DNA of 64,000 nucleotides, from positions 1-64,000 of the forward strand of contig JAXLQL010000027.1 in assembly GCA_046331625.1 (NCBI GenBank), given 5' to 3'. This document shows positions 42,875-50,290 of this stretch, piece by piece (the stretch's first letter is position 1; the number at the start of each line of letters is the position of its first letter). A model generated the notes under the pieces. That model searched no databases. It had not been told where the DNA came from and saw only the letters and a list, made by a program, of their open reading frames with translations. Position numbers and translations under genes: made by a program. Source of the stretch: JAXLQL01 sp046331625. Its GTDB lineage: Bacteria; Acidobacteriota; Terriglobia; Bryobacterales; Bryobacteraceae.

Positions 42875-43678
42875 TCACTGCTTGTGATAGTCCACGCGTT
42901 CGCCCCGCGGACGATGCTTGAACTCACGCGCGAACTTCACGAAGTTGTTCACCACCGCTTCGAAGATGATCTTGCCCTTCTCAGCGGTCGCCAGCGTCGG
43001 ATCTCCATTGATACCGGTCTTCGAGAAGCACGTCCACCAGTCCATCATGCGGATCGGCCCGGGATTGGTGAGGTCCTGCCAGATGAAGTCCGAAGGCGGC
43101 AGGTTCATCTCCTTCACCGCTTTGTCCATCTGCACGCGCTGAGCATCGAGGTAGAGATACACCGAAGTCTCGAGTTCGCACGCGTGCGACATGCCGCAGC
43201 GCGGCGACTCGCGGACACGGCGGATATCGTCGAGCGCGAGTGAAGGCCACAGGAACGCCGCGCAGAGCGCTTCGGTTTCGAGAATCGTCCGCCGCGACAC
43301 CAATTCGAGAATCGGCATGTTCGACCCGTGCCCGTCGGCGATCAGGATCCGCTTGAAGCCGTGATGCGCCACGCTCTTGGTCACGTCGAGCACGAAGTGC
43401 AAGAGGTGCTCCATGCCCACGTCGATGGTCCCGTGGAAATCCATGTGATGCGTCTCGAATCCGTAGGGAATGATCGGCATCAGCAGGATGTCGCCATCGG
43501 CGCGTTTGGCCGCTTCCACGCAGATTTCCCAGATGAGGAAGTTGTCGACATCGAGTGGCAGGTGCGGACCGTGATCCTCAACGGACCCGATGGGCAGCAC
43601 CACCACCGGCTGCTTCTTGGCGACTTCGCCCAACTCGGGCCACGTGTGGTGCTGATAGAGATACGGAATCTTGGCCAT
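42875..43678 (-). CDS. Creatininase family protein
   Basis: 267 residues of the creatininase/FAPy-deformylase-like amidohydrolase family. Metal and substrate residues are in VLPIGSVEDHGPHLPLDVDN, MDFHGTID, ADGHGSNMP and GMSHACELETS. The family hydrolyses cyclic or linear amides (creatinine, formamidopyrimidines, mycofactocin precursor). It is the last gene of a three-gene minus-strand operon after an aminotransferase and an MFS transporter, starting 3 bases after the transporter stop. The substrate is unknown; an amide of an imported carboxylate is one idea. Cytoplasmic. Confidence 0.87.
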   Translation of the reverse strand: MAKIPYLYQHHTWPELGEVAKKQPVVVLPIGSVEDHGPHLPLDVDNFLIWEICVEAAKRADGDILLMPIIPYGFETHHMDFHGTIDVGMEHLLHFVLDVTKSVAHHGFKRILIADGHGSNMPILELVSRRTILETEALCAAFLWPSLALDDIRRVRESPRCGMSHACELETSVYLYLDAQRVQMDKAVKEMNLPPSDFIWQDLTNPGPIRMMDWWTCFSKTGINGDPTLATAEKGKIIFEAVVNNFVKFAREFKHRPRGERVDYHKQ

Positions 43679-43681
43679 GTT

Positions 43682-44980
43682 TCAACCGATCGCTTTCTTT
43701 CGAGGGTCAATGAAAAGCCACAGCGCGCCGCCGATCACGTACACCGAAGCGGCCACATAGAAGGTGGCGTTGAAGGAACCGAAGAACTGCTGCAGCTCTG
43801 AAGCCGCAATGGGCGCGAGCATTCCGCTCAGGCTCGAGGCGAAGTTCACCCAGCCGCTGGCGGTGCCGCCGAACTTGCCGCCAATATCGGTGCTGGTGGC
43901 CCACAAGACCGGCAGAGTGAGATCGTGGGCACCAGAGGCAAACGCAAGGCACAGGATCGCTACACCGGGCGAACCCGCACCGATTGCCGCGGCGAAGCCG
44001 AGCGCGCCCATCCAGAATCCGCCGCAACCCATCAGCCGCCGGCCTAACACGAGATTCCCCGTGCGGTGCGTTACCCAGTCAGCGATCACGCCACCGAGTG
44101 CGCATCCCGTAGCTCCCGCCGCCAGTGGCAACGAGGCATAGAGTCCCGATTGCGTGAGCGTGAGCCCATGTTCGCGCTGCAGGTAGGTGGGCAGCCACGT
44201 CACAAAGAACTGAAAGCCGAAGCCAGAGGCAAAATAGCTGGCGAACAGGAACAAGATGTCGCGGTTTGTGATTAGCGCCAACCACGGGACCTTCTGGCCG
44301 TGCGCCGGCGGCGGCGCCGCACCTACTCGGATTTCGGCGAGCTCGGCTTGGTTCACTTGTGCGTGGTCCGCCGGATCGTCCCGGAACCAACTCCAGCAAA
44401 CAGCGCACCAGGCAAGGCCGAGCAATCCGAACAGTGCGAACGCCCAGCGCCATCCGAACCACGCCATCACCATCACCGCGAGCGCCGGCGAAATGGCGCC
44501 GCCCAGACGGGCGCCGGTCCACATGAGTCCGTTGGCCCGGCTGCGTTCGTGCGCAGGGAACCATCGCGACAACGCACGCGACAGCGTGGGAAACGCACCC
44601 GCCTCGCCTGCTCCGAACAAGAATCGCGTAGTGAGCAGTTGCGTGAGGCTGCGCGTGAGGCCCGTGATCACGGTGAAGAGAGACCAGCAGCCGACGATCC
44701 GTACCAGCGTCACGCGCTGCCCCCAACGGTCACCCAAGACCGCGGCCGGCATTTCCGCTAGCGTGTACGCCACATAGAACGCCGTGAACACGAAGCTGAA
44801 TTGGCGCTGCGTGAGCCCGAGATCGGCTTGCATCGAAGGCGCGGCCACCGAGATACACACGCGGTCGAGATACGTAATCACCGCCGCCAGGAAAACCAAC
44901 GCCATCACGCGATAGCGAACTCGCGATGCGACGGTGAGCGGCGCGGAGGTCCCGCGCTCACGCGCAGGGACTGGACTCAC
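43682..44980 (-). CDS. MFS transporter, anion:cation symporter type
   Basis: 432 residues with about 12 hydrophobic segments. After a short charged N-terminus it has VITYLDRVCISVAAP and LGDRWGQRVTLVR, the ACS-family pattern shared with the transporter at 2406-3689. It probably imports an organic anion. GTG start at 44980 overlapping the TGA of the aminotransferase gene (GTGA), and the creatininase gene starts 3 bases after its stop, so all three are translated as a unit. Confidence 0.87.
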   Translation of the reverse strand: MSPVPARERGTSAPLTVASRVRYRVMALVFLAAVITYLDRVCISVAAPSMQADLGLTQRQFSFVFTAFYVAYTLAEMPAAVLGDRWGQRVTLVRIVGCWSLFTVITGLTRSLTQLLTTRFLFGAGEAGAFPTLSRALSRWFPAHERSRANGLMWTGARLGGAISPALAVMVMAWFGWRWAFALFGLLGLAWCAVCWSWFRDDPADHAQVNQAELAEIRVGAAPPPAHGQKVPWLALITNRDILFLFASYFASGFGFQFFVTWLPTYLQREHGLTLTQSGLYASLPLAAGATGCALGGVIADWVTHRTGNLVLGRRLMGCGGFWMGALGFAAAIGAGSPGVAILCLAFASGAHDLTLPVLWATSTDIGGKFGGTASGWVNFASSLSGMLAPIAASELQQFFGSFNATFYVAASVYVIGGALWLFIDPRKKAIG

Positions 44981-46299
44981 AAGACGCCCTCGTCTCGCAG
45001 GCTCCCGATGACGCGCTCGAAGGCGCTGACCGTGCGGTCGACGTCGTCACCGGTGTGGACGCCGGAAACCAAACCGCCCGGCCAGCCCGTCACGTCAATG
45101 CCTTCGCGCAGGAATCCGGTGCGAACGGCGTGTACCAGCTCCGAAGGCGCGCCCTTGAGCGCGGTCCACGGTATGCGGCCGTCGTAAATGTCGTCAGTGG
45201 TTGCGGCGCCGCAGTAGATGTGGAAGTCAGAGAACTTGCCGTAGGCGCACCAGCCGAGCCCGAGGCGAGCGATTACCGCGTTGATTCCGTCGCGGATGGC
45301 GGCGGCCGTGCGATTGGCGCAGTCAATGAGGCGCGTATCGCGGATCAGCTTCAGCGTGGCGATGCCCGCGGCGGCCGAAACGGGACCCGCATTGTATGTT
45401 CCCTGATGCGCTACGGCTGGAGGCTGGATGCGGCCAGCCTTTTCGGTATACGCCAGCATGGCGAGAATGTCGGCGCGCCCCACCAGCGCGGCACCCGGGA
45501 AGCCTCCCGCCAGAACCTTCGCGAGCGACGTGAGATCCGGCGTAATACCGTAGAATTGCTGCGCGCCGCCCGGGGAGCAGCGAAACCCGGAGATGACTTC
45601 GTCGAAGATCAGCACGATGCCGTGAGCCTTGGTGACGGAGCGCAGTTCGTAGAGAAACTCTGGCGCTCCAGGGACGTGGCCAAACGTAGCACCGGTGGGC
45701 TCCACAATAATGGCCGCAACTTCCGACTCGTGCTGATCGAGCAATTCGCGCAGCCGAACGCCGTCATTCGGCGGGCAGATGATCGTGTCGGCGACGATTC
45801 CGGGCAAGATGCCCGGAGCACCTCCCGGGGGGAAGGACACATGATCGTGCCAGCCGTGGAAATGTCCAGCGAAGCGAACAATCTTGTTGCGGCCCGTGAA
45901 GGCGCGAGAGATGCGGAGCGCGAGATGAGTAGCTTCCGTGCCGGAAATGGTGAAGCGGACTCGTTCCGCGCTCGGCACCATGGAGCGGATCAGTTCCGCC
46001 CATTCGATCTCGAGCTCATGCGAAGCGCCGTAGTGCGCTCCCTTGGCTACCTGCTCGGTGACCGCGGCTACAACCGCGGGATGGGAGTGCCCGAGCATCA
46101 GCGCGCCGTGTCCGCCGAAGTAGTCGACGTACTCATTGCCGTCGACATCCCACTTGCGCGAGCCTGCCGCGCGCGAAACGTAGAGGGGATGCGGTTCCAG
46201 GTAGCGGCCCACGTGCGTTACGCCGTTGGGAAACACCTTCAGCGCGCGTTCATAGAGGTCGCGTGACCCCGGAGTGCGCGCCACGTAGCTCTGGGACAT
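44977..46299 (-). CDS. Class III aminotransferase, glutamate-1-semialdehyde aminomutase-like
   Basis: 440 residues. It has FPNGVTHVGRYLEPHPLYV at the start, GHFHGWHDH (PLP-phosphate contact region), FDEVISGFR, and the PLP-binding lysine in SLAKVLAGGFPGAALVG. It resembles HemL in fold but lies in an operon with a transporter and a creatininase-like hydrolase, not with haem genes. It is more likely an aminomutase or transaminase for a peripheral substrate. It is the first gene of the operon; a TATACT hexamer ends 6 bases before the ATG. Confidence 0.87.
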   Translation of the reverse strand: MSQSYVARTPGSRDLYERALKVFPNGVTHVGRYLEPHPLYVSRAAGSRKWDVDGNEYVDYFGGHGALMLGHSHPAVVAAVTEQVAKGAHYGASHELEIEWAELIRSMVPSAERVRFTISGTEATHLALRISRAFTGRNKIVRFAGHFHGWHDHVSFPPGGAPGILPGIVADTIICPPNDGVRLRELLDQHESEVAAIIVEPTGATFGHVPGAPEFLYELRSVTKAHGIVLIFDEVISGFRCSPGGAQQFYGITPDLTSLAKVLAGGFPGAALVGRADILAMLAYTEKAGRIQPPAVAHQGTYNAGPVSAAAGIATLKLIRDTRLIDCANRTAAAIRDGINAVIARLGLGWCAYGKFSDFHIYCGAATTDDIYDGRIPWTALKGAPSELVHAVRTGFLREGIDVTGWPGGLVSGVHTGDDVDRTVSAFERVIGSLRDEGVL

Positions 46300-46378
46300 A
46301 GAGCAAGTATACTGGCTCGCGCCTCGCCGCCCGGGGGGCTCGAGTGCGGCTGCACGCTACGATAGAAAGATCCTCCGC

Positions 46379-47779
46379 ATGTCTCTGCGCTTCTACAACA
46401 CGCTCACGCAGCAAGTGGAACCATTCGCTCCGGCCGACGGAAAAACGGTTCGCATGTACACCTGCGGCCCCACCGTCTACCACTACGTCCACATCGGCAA
46501 CTTGAGGACCTTCTCGTTCCAGGACATCCTGCGCCGCTGGCTGCACTATCGAGGCTTCCAACTGCAGCACGTGATGAACATCACCGACGTGGAAGACAAG
46601 ATCATCCGCAACGCGATGCAACGCAACCAGACGCTCTCCGAGTACACGCGTCAGTACGAGGAAGCGTTCCTCGAGGACATGAATACGCTGCGCATGCAGC
46701 GGCCCGAAAAGCTGGTGCGCGCTACCGAGCATATCCACGAGATGGTGGAGGCGATCCAGCAGCTCGAGACAAAGGGTTTCACCTATCTCAGTGACGGGTC
46801 CGTTTATTACCGAATCGCGAATTTTCCGGGTTACGGCAAGCTCTCGCACATCGACTTCAGCGGGCAGAAAGCAGGCGCGCGCGTGGACGTGGACGAGTAC
46901 GACAAAGACGATGCGCGCGACTTCGTGCTTTGGAAGTCCCGCAAAGACAACGAGCCTTACTGGGACTCCCCGCTCGGCGCGGGCCGCCCCGGCTGGCACA
47001 TCGAGTGCTCCGTGATGGCGATGAAGTATCTCGGCGAGACGCTCGACATCCACACCGGCGGCGTGGACCTGACGTTTCCGCATCACGAGAACGAGATCGC
47101 GCAATCTGAGGCGATCACGGGAAAGCCGTTCGCTCGCTTCTGGCTCCATGCCGAACATTTGATGGTGGAAGGCCAGAAGATGGCCAAGTCACTCGGCAAC
47201 TTCTACACGTTGCGCGATCTGCTGGCCAAGGGTTATCCACCTGAGGCGATCCGCTACCTGTTGGTTCAAGTTCCGTATCGCAACAAGCTCAACTTCACGA
47301 TGGACGGCCTGCAGGGCGCAGCGAAGAGCCTGGCGCGTCTGCGCGACTTCAAGCTGCGCTTGGAAACGTCGAAGTTCCCGGAAGGAGAAAGCGAATCCGT
47401 GCGAACAGCCACGGGAGCCGCCTCGAGCGCGTTTGACGAGTGCATGGACGACGACCTCAACACGGCCGGGGCTCTGGGTGCGGTATTCGATTGGGTCCGA
47501 CAGATCAACACGGCAATGGATTCGGGCGAGTTCAAAGCGGGCAATGCTGCAACGGCCAATGCGTTCCTGGCCCATTTCGACGACATCTTCGCCGTGCTGG
47601 CGCCAACGGCGCAAGCGGGCTCGTTGGGCGACGGCGATGTGGAAGCGAAGATCGCCGAACGCACGGCCGCCAAGAAAGCGAAGAACTTCAAACTCGCCGA
47701 CGAGATCCGCCAGCAACTGCTCGATCAGGGCATCGTGCTCGAGGACACCAAAGACGGGGTCCGCTGGAAGAGGAAATAG
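46379..47779 (+). CDS. cysS: Cysteine-tRNA ligase
   Basis: 466 residues. Class I synthetase motifs: HIGH as YVHIGNLRTF near residue 38, the zinc cysteine in YTCGPTVYHY, GWHIECSVMAMKYLG, HHENEIAQSEA, and KMSKS as KMAKSLGNF. The C-terminal anticodon-binding helices end EDTKDGVRWKRK. It charges tRNA-Cys. The length is normal. The PLP-dependent Cys/Met enzyme starts 5 bases later on the same strand, a sensible sulfur-amino-acid pairing. Confidence 0.96.
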   Translation: MSLRFYNTLTQQVEPFAPADGKTVRMYTCGPTVYHYVHIGNLRTFSFQDILRRWLHYRGFQLQHVMNITDVEDKIIRNAMQRNQTLSEYTRQYEEAFLEDMNTLRMQRPEKLVRATEHIHEMVEAIQQLETKGFTYLSDGSVYYRIANFPGYGKLSHIDFSGQKAGARVDVDEYDKDDARDFVLWKSRKDNEPYWDSPLGAGRPGWHIECSVMAMKYLGETLDIHTGGVDLTFPHHENEIAQSEAITGKPFARFWLHAEHLMVEGQKMAKSLGNFYTLRDLLAKGYPPEAIRYLLVQVPYRNKLNFTMDGLQGAAKSLARLRDFKLRLETSKFPEGESESVRTATGAASSAFDECMDDDLNTAGALGAVFDWVRQINTAMDSGEFKAGNAATANAFLAHFDDIFAVLAPTAQAGSLGDGDVEAKIAERTAAKKAKNFKLADEIRQQLLDQGIVLEDTKDGVRWKRK

Positions 47780-47784
47780 CCGCG

Positions 47785-48963
47785 ATGAACATCCATACGC
47801 AAGCGGTCCACGCAGGCGACCGCCAGAAGGCCGACACCGCCATTCCCGTCACGACGCCGATCGTGCCTGCCTCGAGTTTTCTATACGAGGACATCGAAAC
47901 GACAGACCGCGTGTTCGCCGACGAGATCGCGGGCTACGCCTACGCGCGCTACGACAACCCCACCAACCACGCGCTCGAGCAGTTGTTGACCAAACTCGAG
48001 AACGGGGCGGGCGCATTGGCTACGTCTTCCGGAATGCTAGCGATGCAGGTGGCGATCCAGGCGGCGCTCACTGACCGGCGGCGGTCCGTGGTGGTGGCGA
48101 GCGCGCTTTACGGAGCCACGGTCAAGCTCGTGATGAACGTCTTCGAGCCGTCGGGCGTCGAGGTGCGATGGGTGGATATCTGCGATTTGCCAGCGGTGGA
48201 AGCGGCGATCGCCGATGCCAAGCCCGGGTGCGTGGTGATGGAGACGATCTCGAATCCGCTGCTGCGCGTAGGCGCGCTCGATCGCATCGCGGCCGCGGTG
48301 AAGACGGTGGACGCCGCGCTCGTGGTGGACAACACGTTCGCCACGCCGCTGCTGGTGCGGCCGCTCGAGCTGGGCGCGAATCTCGTGGTCCACAGCCTCA
48401 CGAAGTACCTTTCCGGCCACGGCGACGTTCTGGGCGGGGCGATCATCAGCGATGCAGCGCACTTGCCCGTGCTGCGCGCACTGGCAAGAACAACCGGACC
48501 GAACCTCGGCGCATTCGAAGCCTACCTCGCCATGCGCGGCATCAAGACGTTCCCGCTGCGCATGGAGCGCCAATGCGCCAACGCGGCGGAAATCGCGGCG
48601 TGGCTCGGCAAGCATCCGCGCGTATCGCGGGTCCACTGGGCGGGCAACCCGGAACATCCCGATCGCGAGACGATCGATCGCATTTTCGCGAGCCCGCACC
48701 GGGGAGCCATCGTGAGCTTCAGCGTTGCTGGCGCCGGCCGCGAGCAGATCTTCGCATTCCTGAACCGGCTCAAGCTGGTGGTGAAGGCAACCTCGTTGGG
48801 CGACGTGCATTCGATGATCCTCTACCCAGCCATGAGCTCGCATCGCGACATTTCACCCAAGCAGCGCCAACGGCTTGGAATCGGTGACGATCTGGTGCGG
48901 CTGTCGGTGGGAATTGAGCATGCCGGGGACATTGTCTCTGATATGGAACAGGCGCTCGCCTAG
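47785..48963 (+). CDS. PLP-dependent Cys/Met metabolism enzyme (cystathionine gamma-synthase/lyase type)
   Basis: 392 residues from the ATG at 47785. MNIHTQAVHAGD and TPIVPASSFLYED start the family; YARYDNPTNHALEQLLTKLE, ALYGATVKLV, VVDNTFATPLL and the PLP lysine in HSLTKYLSGHGDVLGG follow. The C-terminus LVRLSVGIEHAGDIVSDMEQAL is typical. Family members are cystathionine gamma-synthase, gamma-lyase, methionine gamma-lyase or O-acetylhomoserine sulfhydrylase; sequence alone does not decide which. Close linkage to cysS suggests a role in cysteine/methionine supply. Confidence 0.9.
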   Translation: MNIHTQAVHAGDRQKADTAIPVTTPIVPASSFLYEDIETTDRVFADEIAGYAYARYDNPTNHALEQLLTKLENGAGALATSSGMLAMQVAIQAALTDRRRSVVVASALYGATVKLVMNVFEPSGVEVRWVDICDLPAVEAAIADAKPGCVVMETISNPLLRVGALDRIAAAVKTVDAALVVDNTFATPLLVRPLELGANLVVHSLTKYLSGHGDVLGGAIISDAAHLPVLRALARTTGPNLGAFEAYLAMRGIKTFPLRMERQCANAAEIAAWLGKHPRVSRVHWAGNPEHPDRETIDRIFASPHRGAIVSFSVAGAGREQIFAFLNRLKLVVKATSLGDVHSMILYPAMSSHRDISPKQRQRLGIGDDLVRLSVGIEHAGDIVSDMEQALA

Positions 48964-48969
48964 CCACTT

Positions 48970-48999
48970 TTGACTCCGTGTCCCGAAATCGAGTAATAT
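48970..48999 (+). promoter_or_regulatory. Sigma-70-type promoter of the lacI-family gene
   Basis: TTGACT (48970-48975), 18 bases, TAATAT (48994-48999). The predicted start is about 49006-49008, at the ATG of the regulator, and no ribosome site is present, which suggests a leaderless mRNA. Confidence 0.5.
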
Positions 49000-49007
49000 C
49001 CCCTTCA

Positions 49008-50072
49008 ATGGGCGAAACGGATCGGAGAGATGGTAAACGTGCGTCTGTTGGGGTCGCAACCATCAAAGATGTGGCGGCTCGCGCCGGCGTGTCTACCGCC
49101 ACGGTGTCGCGCGTGCTCACCGGCGTGGGGAACGTTCGCGATGACCTCGCGCTACGAGTGCGTCAGGTAGCCGAGGAGCTTCGCTACCAACCCAATCGGC
49201 TGGCGCGCAACCTACGCGCGCGCGAAACACACATCATCGGGATTGTTGTTCCCTACCTCGACAATGTTTTCTACGCGGGAATGCTCCGCGGCGCGGAAGA
49301 GATTCTGGGAGAAGCGGGCTACTCGATCCTGCTGGGCATCTACTATGACGCTCCAGAGCGGGAACGCAACCTGACCGCGAACCTGCGCGCCGAGTCAATG
49401 GCGGGATTGATCTTCGCGCCGGGAATCGAGCCCGAGGAAACCTACTCGCCGCTGCTCGAAGCGGGGCTACCCATGGTCGCCGTGTCACGGTTGCCCGGAG
49501 ACTTGCCGGTGGATGTGGTCAGCGTCACCAACATGGAAGGCGCCGAGGAGGCTGTGACTCACCTGATCGAGCTTGGCCACAGGCGCATAGCCATCATCAA
49601 TGGCCCGCTTACAGTCAGTACCGCGCATGATCGGAAACGCGGCTACGCCGCTGCCCTGGATCGGGCGGGGTTGCCGATGGACGACCACCTCCAGGTCGAG
49701 TCTCCCTGGACACAGGAGGGCGGGTTCGCCGCGATGAAGCAGTTGCTGCAGTCAACGCAACGGCCGACGGCGGTTTTCTGCGCGGGTCACCTTCAGACCG
49801 CGGGAGCGTTGCAGGCGATTCGGGAGGCATCGCTGCAGGTGCCTCGAGACATCGCAATCGTGGGATTCGACGATGTGGGCTGGGCGTTGTGTTTGAACCC
49901 GACCCTGACTACGGTGAGCCAACCTGCCGGAGAAGTGGGGAGGGAGGCAGCAAAGTTGTTGCTATCGCGTATGCAGGATCCGGAAAGGGCTCCGCAGCAT
50001 TTACGGCTGGCGACAGAACTGAGGATCAGGGAATCATGCGGGAGCCTCAGAGCAGTTGGAGCAACTGCCTGA
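49008..50072 (+). CDS. LacI family transcriptional regulator
   Basis: 354 residues. The N-terminal helix-turn-helix reads VATIKDVAARAGVSTATVSRVLTG, with the hinge helix YQPNRLARNLR. The C-terminal ligand domain (~65-345) has GIVVPYLDNVFYAGMLRGAEE and IAIVGFDDVGWAL. Such proteins bind CG-centred palindromes and release them on a sugar-type ligand. A perfect palindrome of this class lies 74 bases after the stop (50146-50157) over a minus-strand promoter, a probable target. The regulated sugar is unknown. Confidence 0.92.
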   Translation: MGETDRRDGKRASVGVATIKDVAARAGVSTATVSRVLTGVGNVRDDLALRVRQVAEELRYQPNRLARNLRARETHIIGIVVPYLDNVFYAGMLRGAEEILGEAGYSILLGIYYDAPERERNLTANLRAESMAGLIFAPGIEPEETYSPLLEAGLPMVAVSRLPGDLPVDVVSVTNMEGAEEAVTHLIELGHRRIAIINGPLTVSTAHDRKRGYAAALDRAGLPMDDHLQVESPWTQEGGFAAMKQLLQSTQRPTAVFCAGHLQTAGALQAIREASLQVPRDIAIVGFDDVGWALCLNPTLTTVSQPAGEVGREAAKLLLSRMQDPERAPQHLRLATELRIRESCGSLRAVGATA

Positions 50073-50079
50073 GTAAGGC

Positions 50080-50156
50080 ACCCCAAAAGGGGTACAGGCG
50101 AACACGCCTCGGAGGAAAGGGCCGCCCAAGCCCAACGGTTCGCCTGTAATCGATTA
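50080..50156 (-). ncRNA. Candidate small structured RNA downstream of lacI
   Basis: Downstream of a near-consensus minus-strand promoter there is no ORF with a ribosome site, but strong structure. An 11-bp stem (50138-50148 with 50093-50103, TACAGGCGAAC in each strand's sense) closes a domain containing a GGGC...GCCC hairpin and the segment CTTTCCTCCGAGG, complementary to a Shine-Dalgarno sequence. It is followed by ACCCC-TTTT-GGGGT (50080-50093) and a further 7-bp hairpin at 50052-50068 that lies in lacI. There is no U-run, so the 3' end is uncertain. Confidence 0.4.
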
Positions 50157-50157
50157 C
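50146..50157. promoter_or_regulatory. LacI-type operator candidate
   Basis: The perfect palindrome GTAATCGATTAC with a central CG, the usual form of LacI-family operators. It overlaps the predicted +1 (about 50156) of the minus-strand promoter at 50162-50190, a position that would block transcription. The LacI-family gene ends 74 bases away, so autoregulated local control is likely. Confidence 0.55.
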
Positions 50158-50161
50158 TTTG

Positions 50162-50190
50162 ATTTTACAGTAGGCCTTTTCCCGTGTCAA
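50162..50190 (-). promoter_or_regulatory. Near-consensus sigma-70 promoter reading toward lacI
   Basis: Minus strand: perfect -35 TTGACA (50190-50185), 17 bases, -10 TAAAAT (50167-50162). It is among the best promoter matches noticed in the window. It directs transcription across the operator and the structured region, then antisense to the 3' end of lacI. Confidence 0.6.
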
Positions 50191-50290
50191 GAGGGCAGGC
50201 ACAAATTTGTAATACTTCTTACATGGGGGCGGCGTACCCCCGTATTGGGGAGCACCCTCCCTGTGGGGGGAATATCGCGGTGCGGGTGTC

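Noticed and set aside
46297..46311. Minus-strand promoter with TATACT 6 bases before the aminotransferase ATG
   Set aside because: There is no matching -35 at the expected distance, so the hexamer alone is weak evidence.
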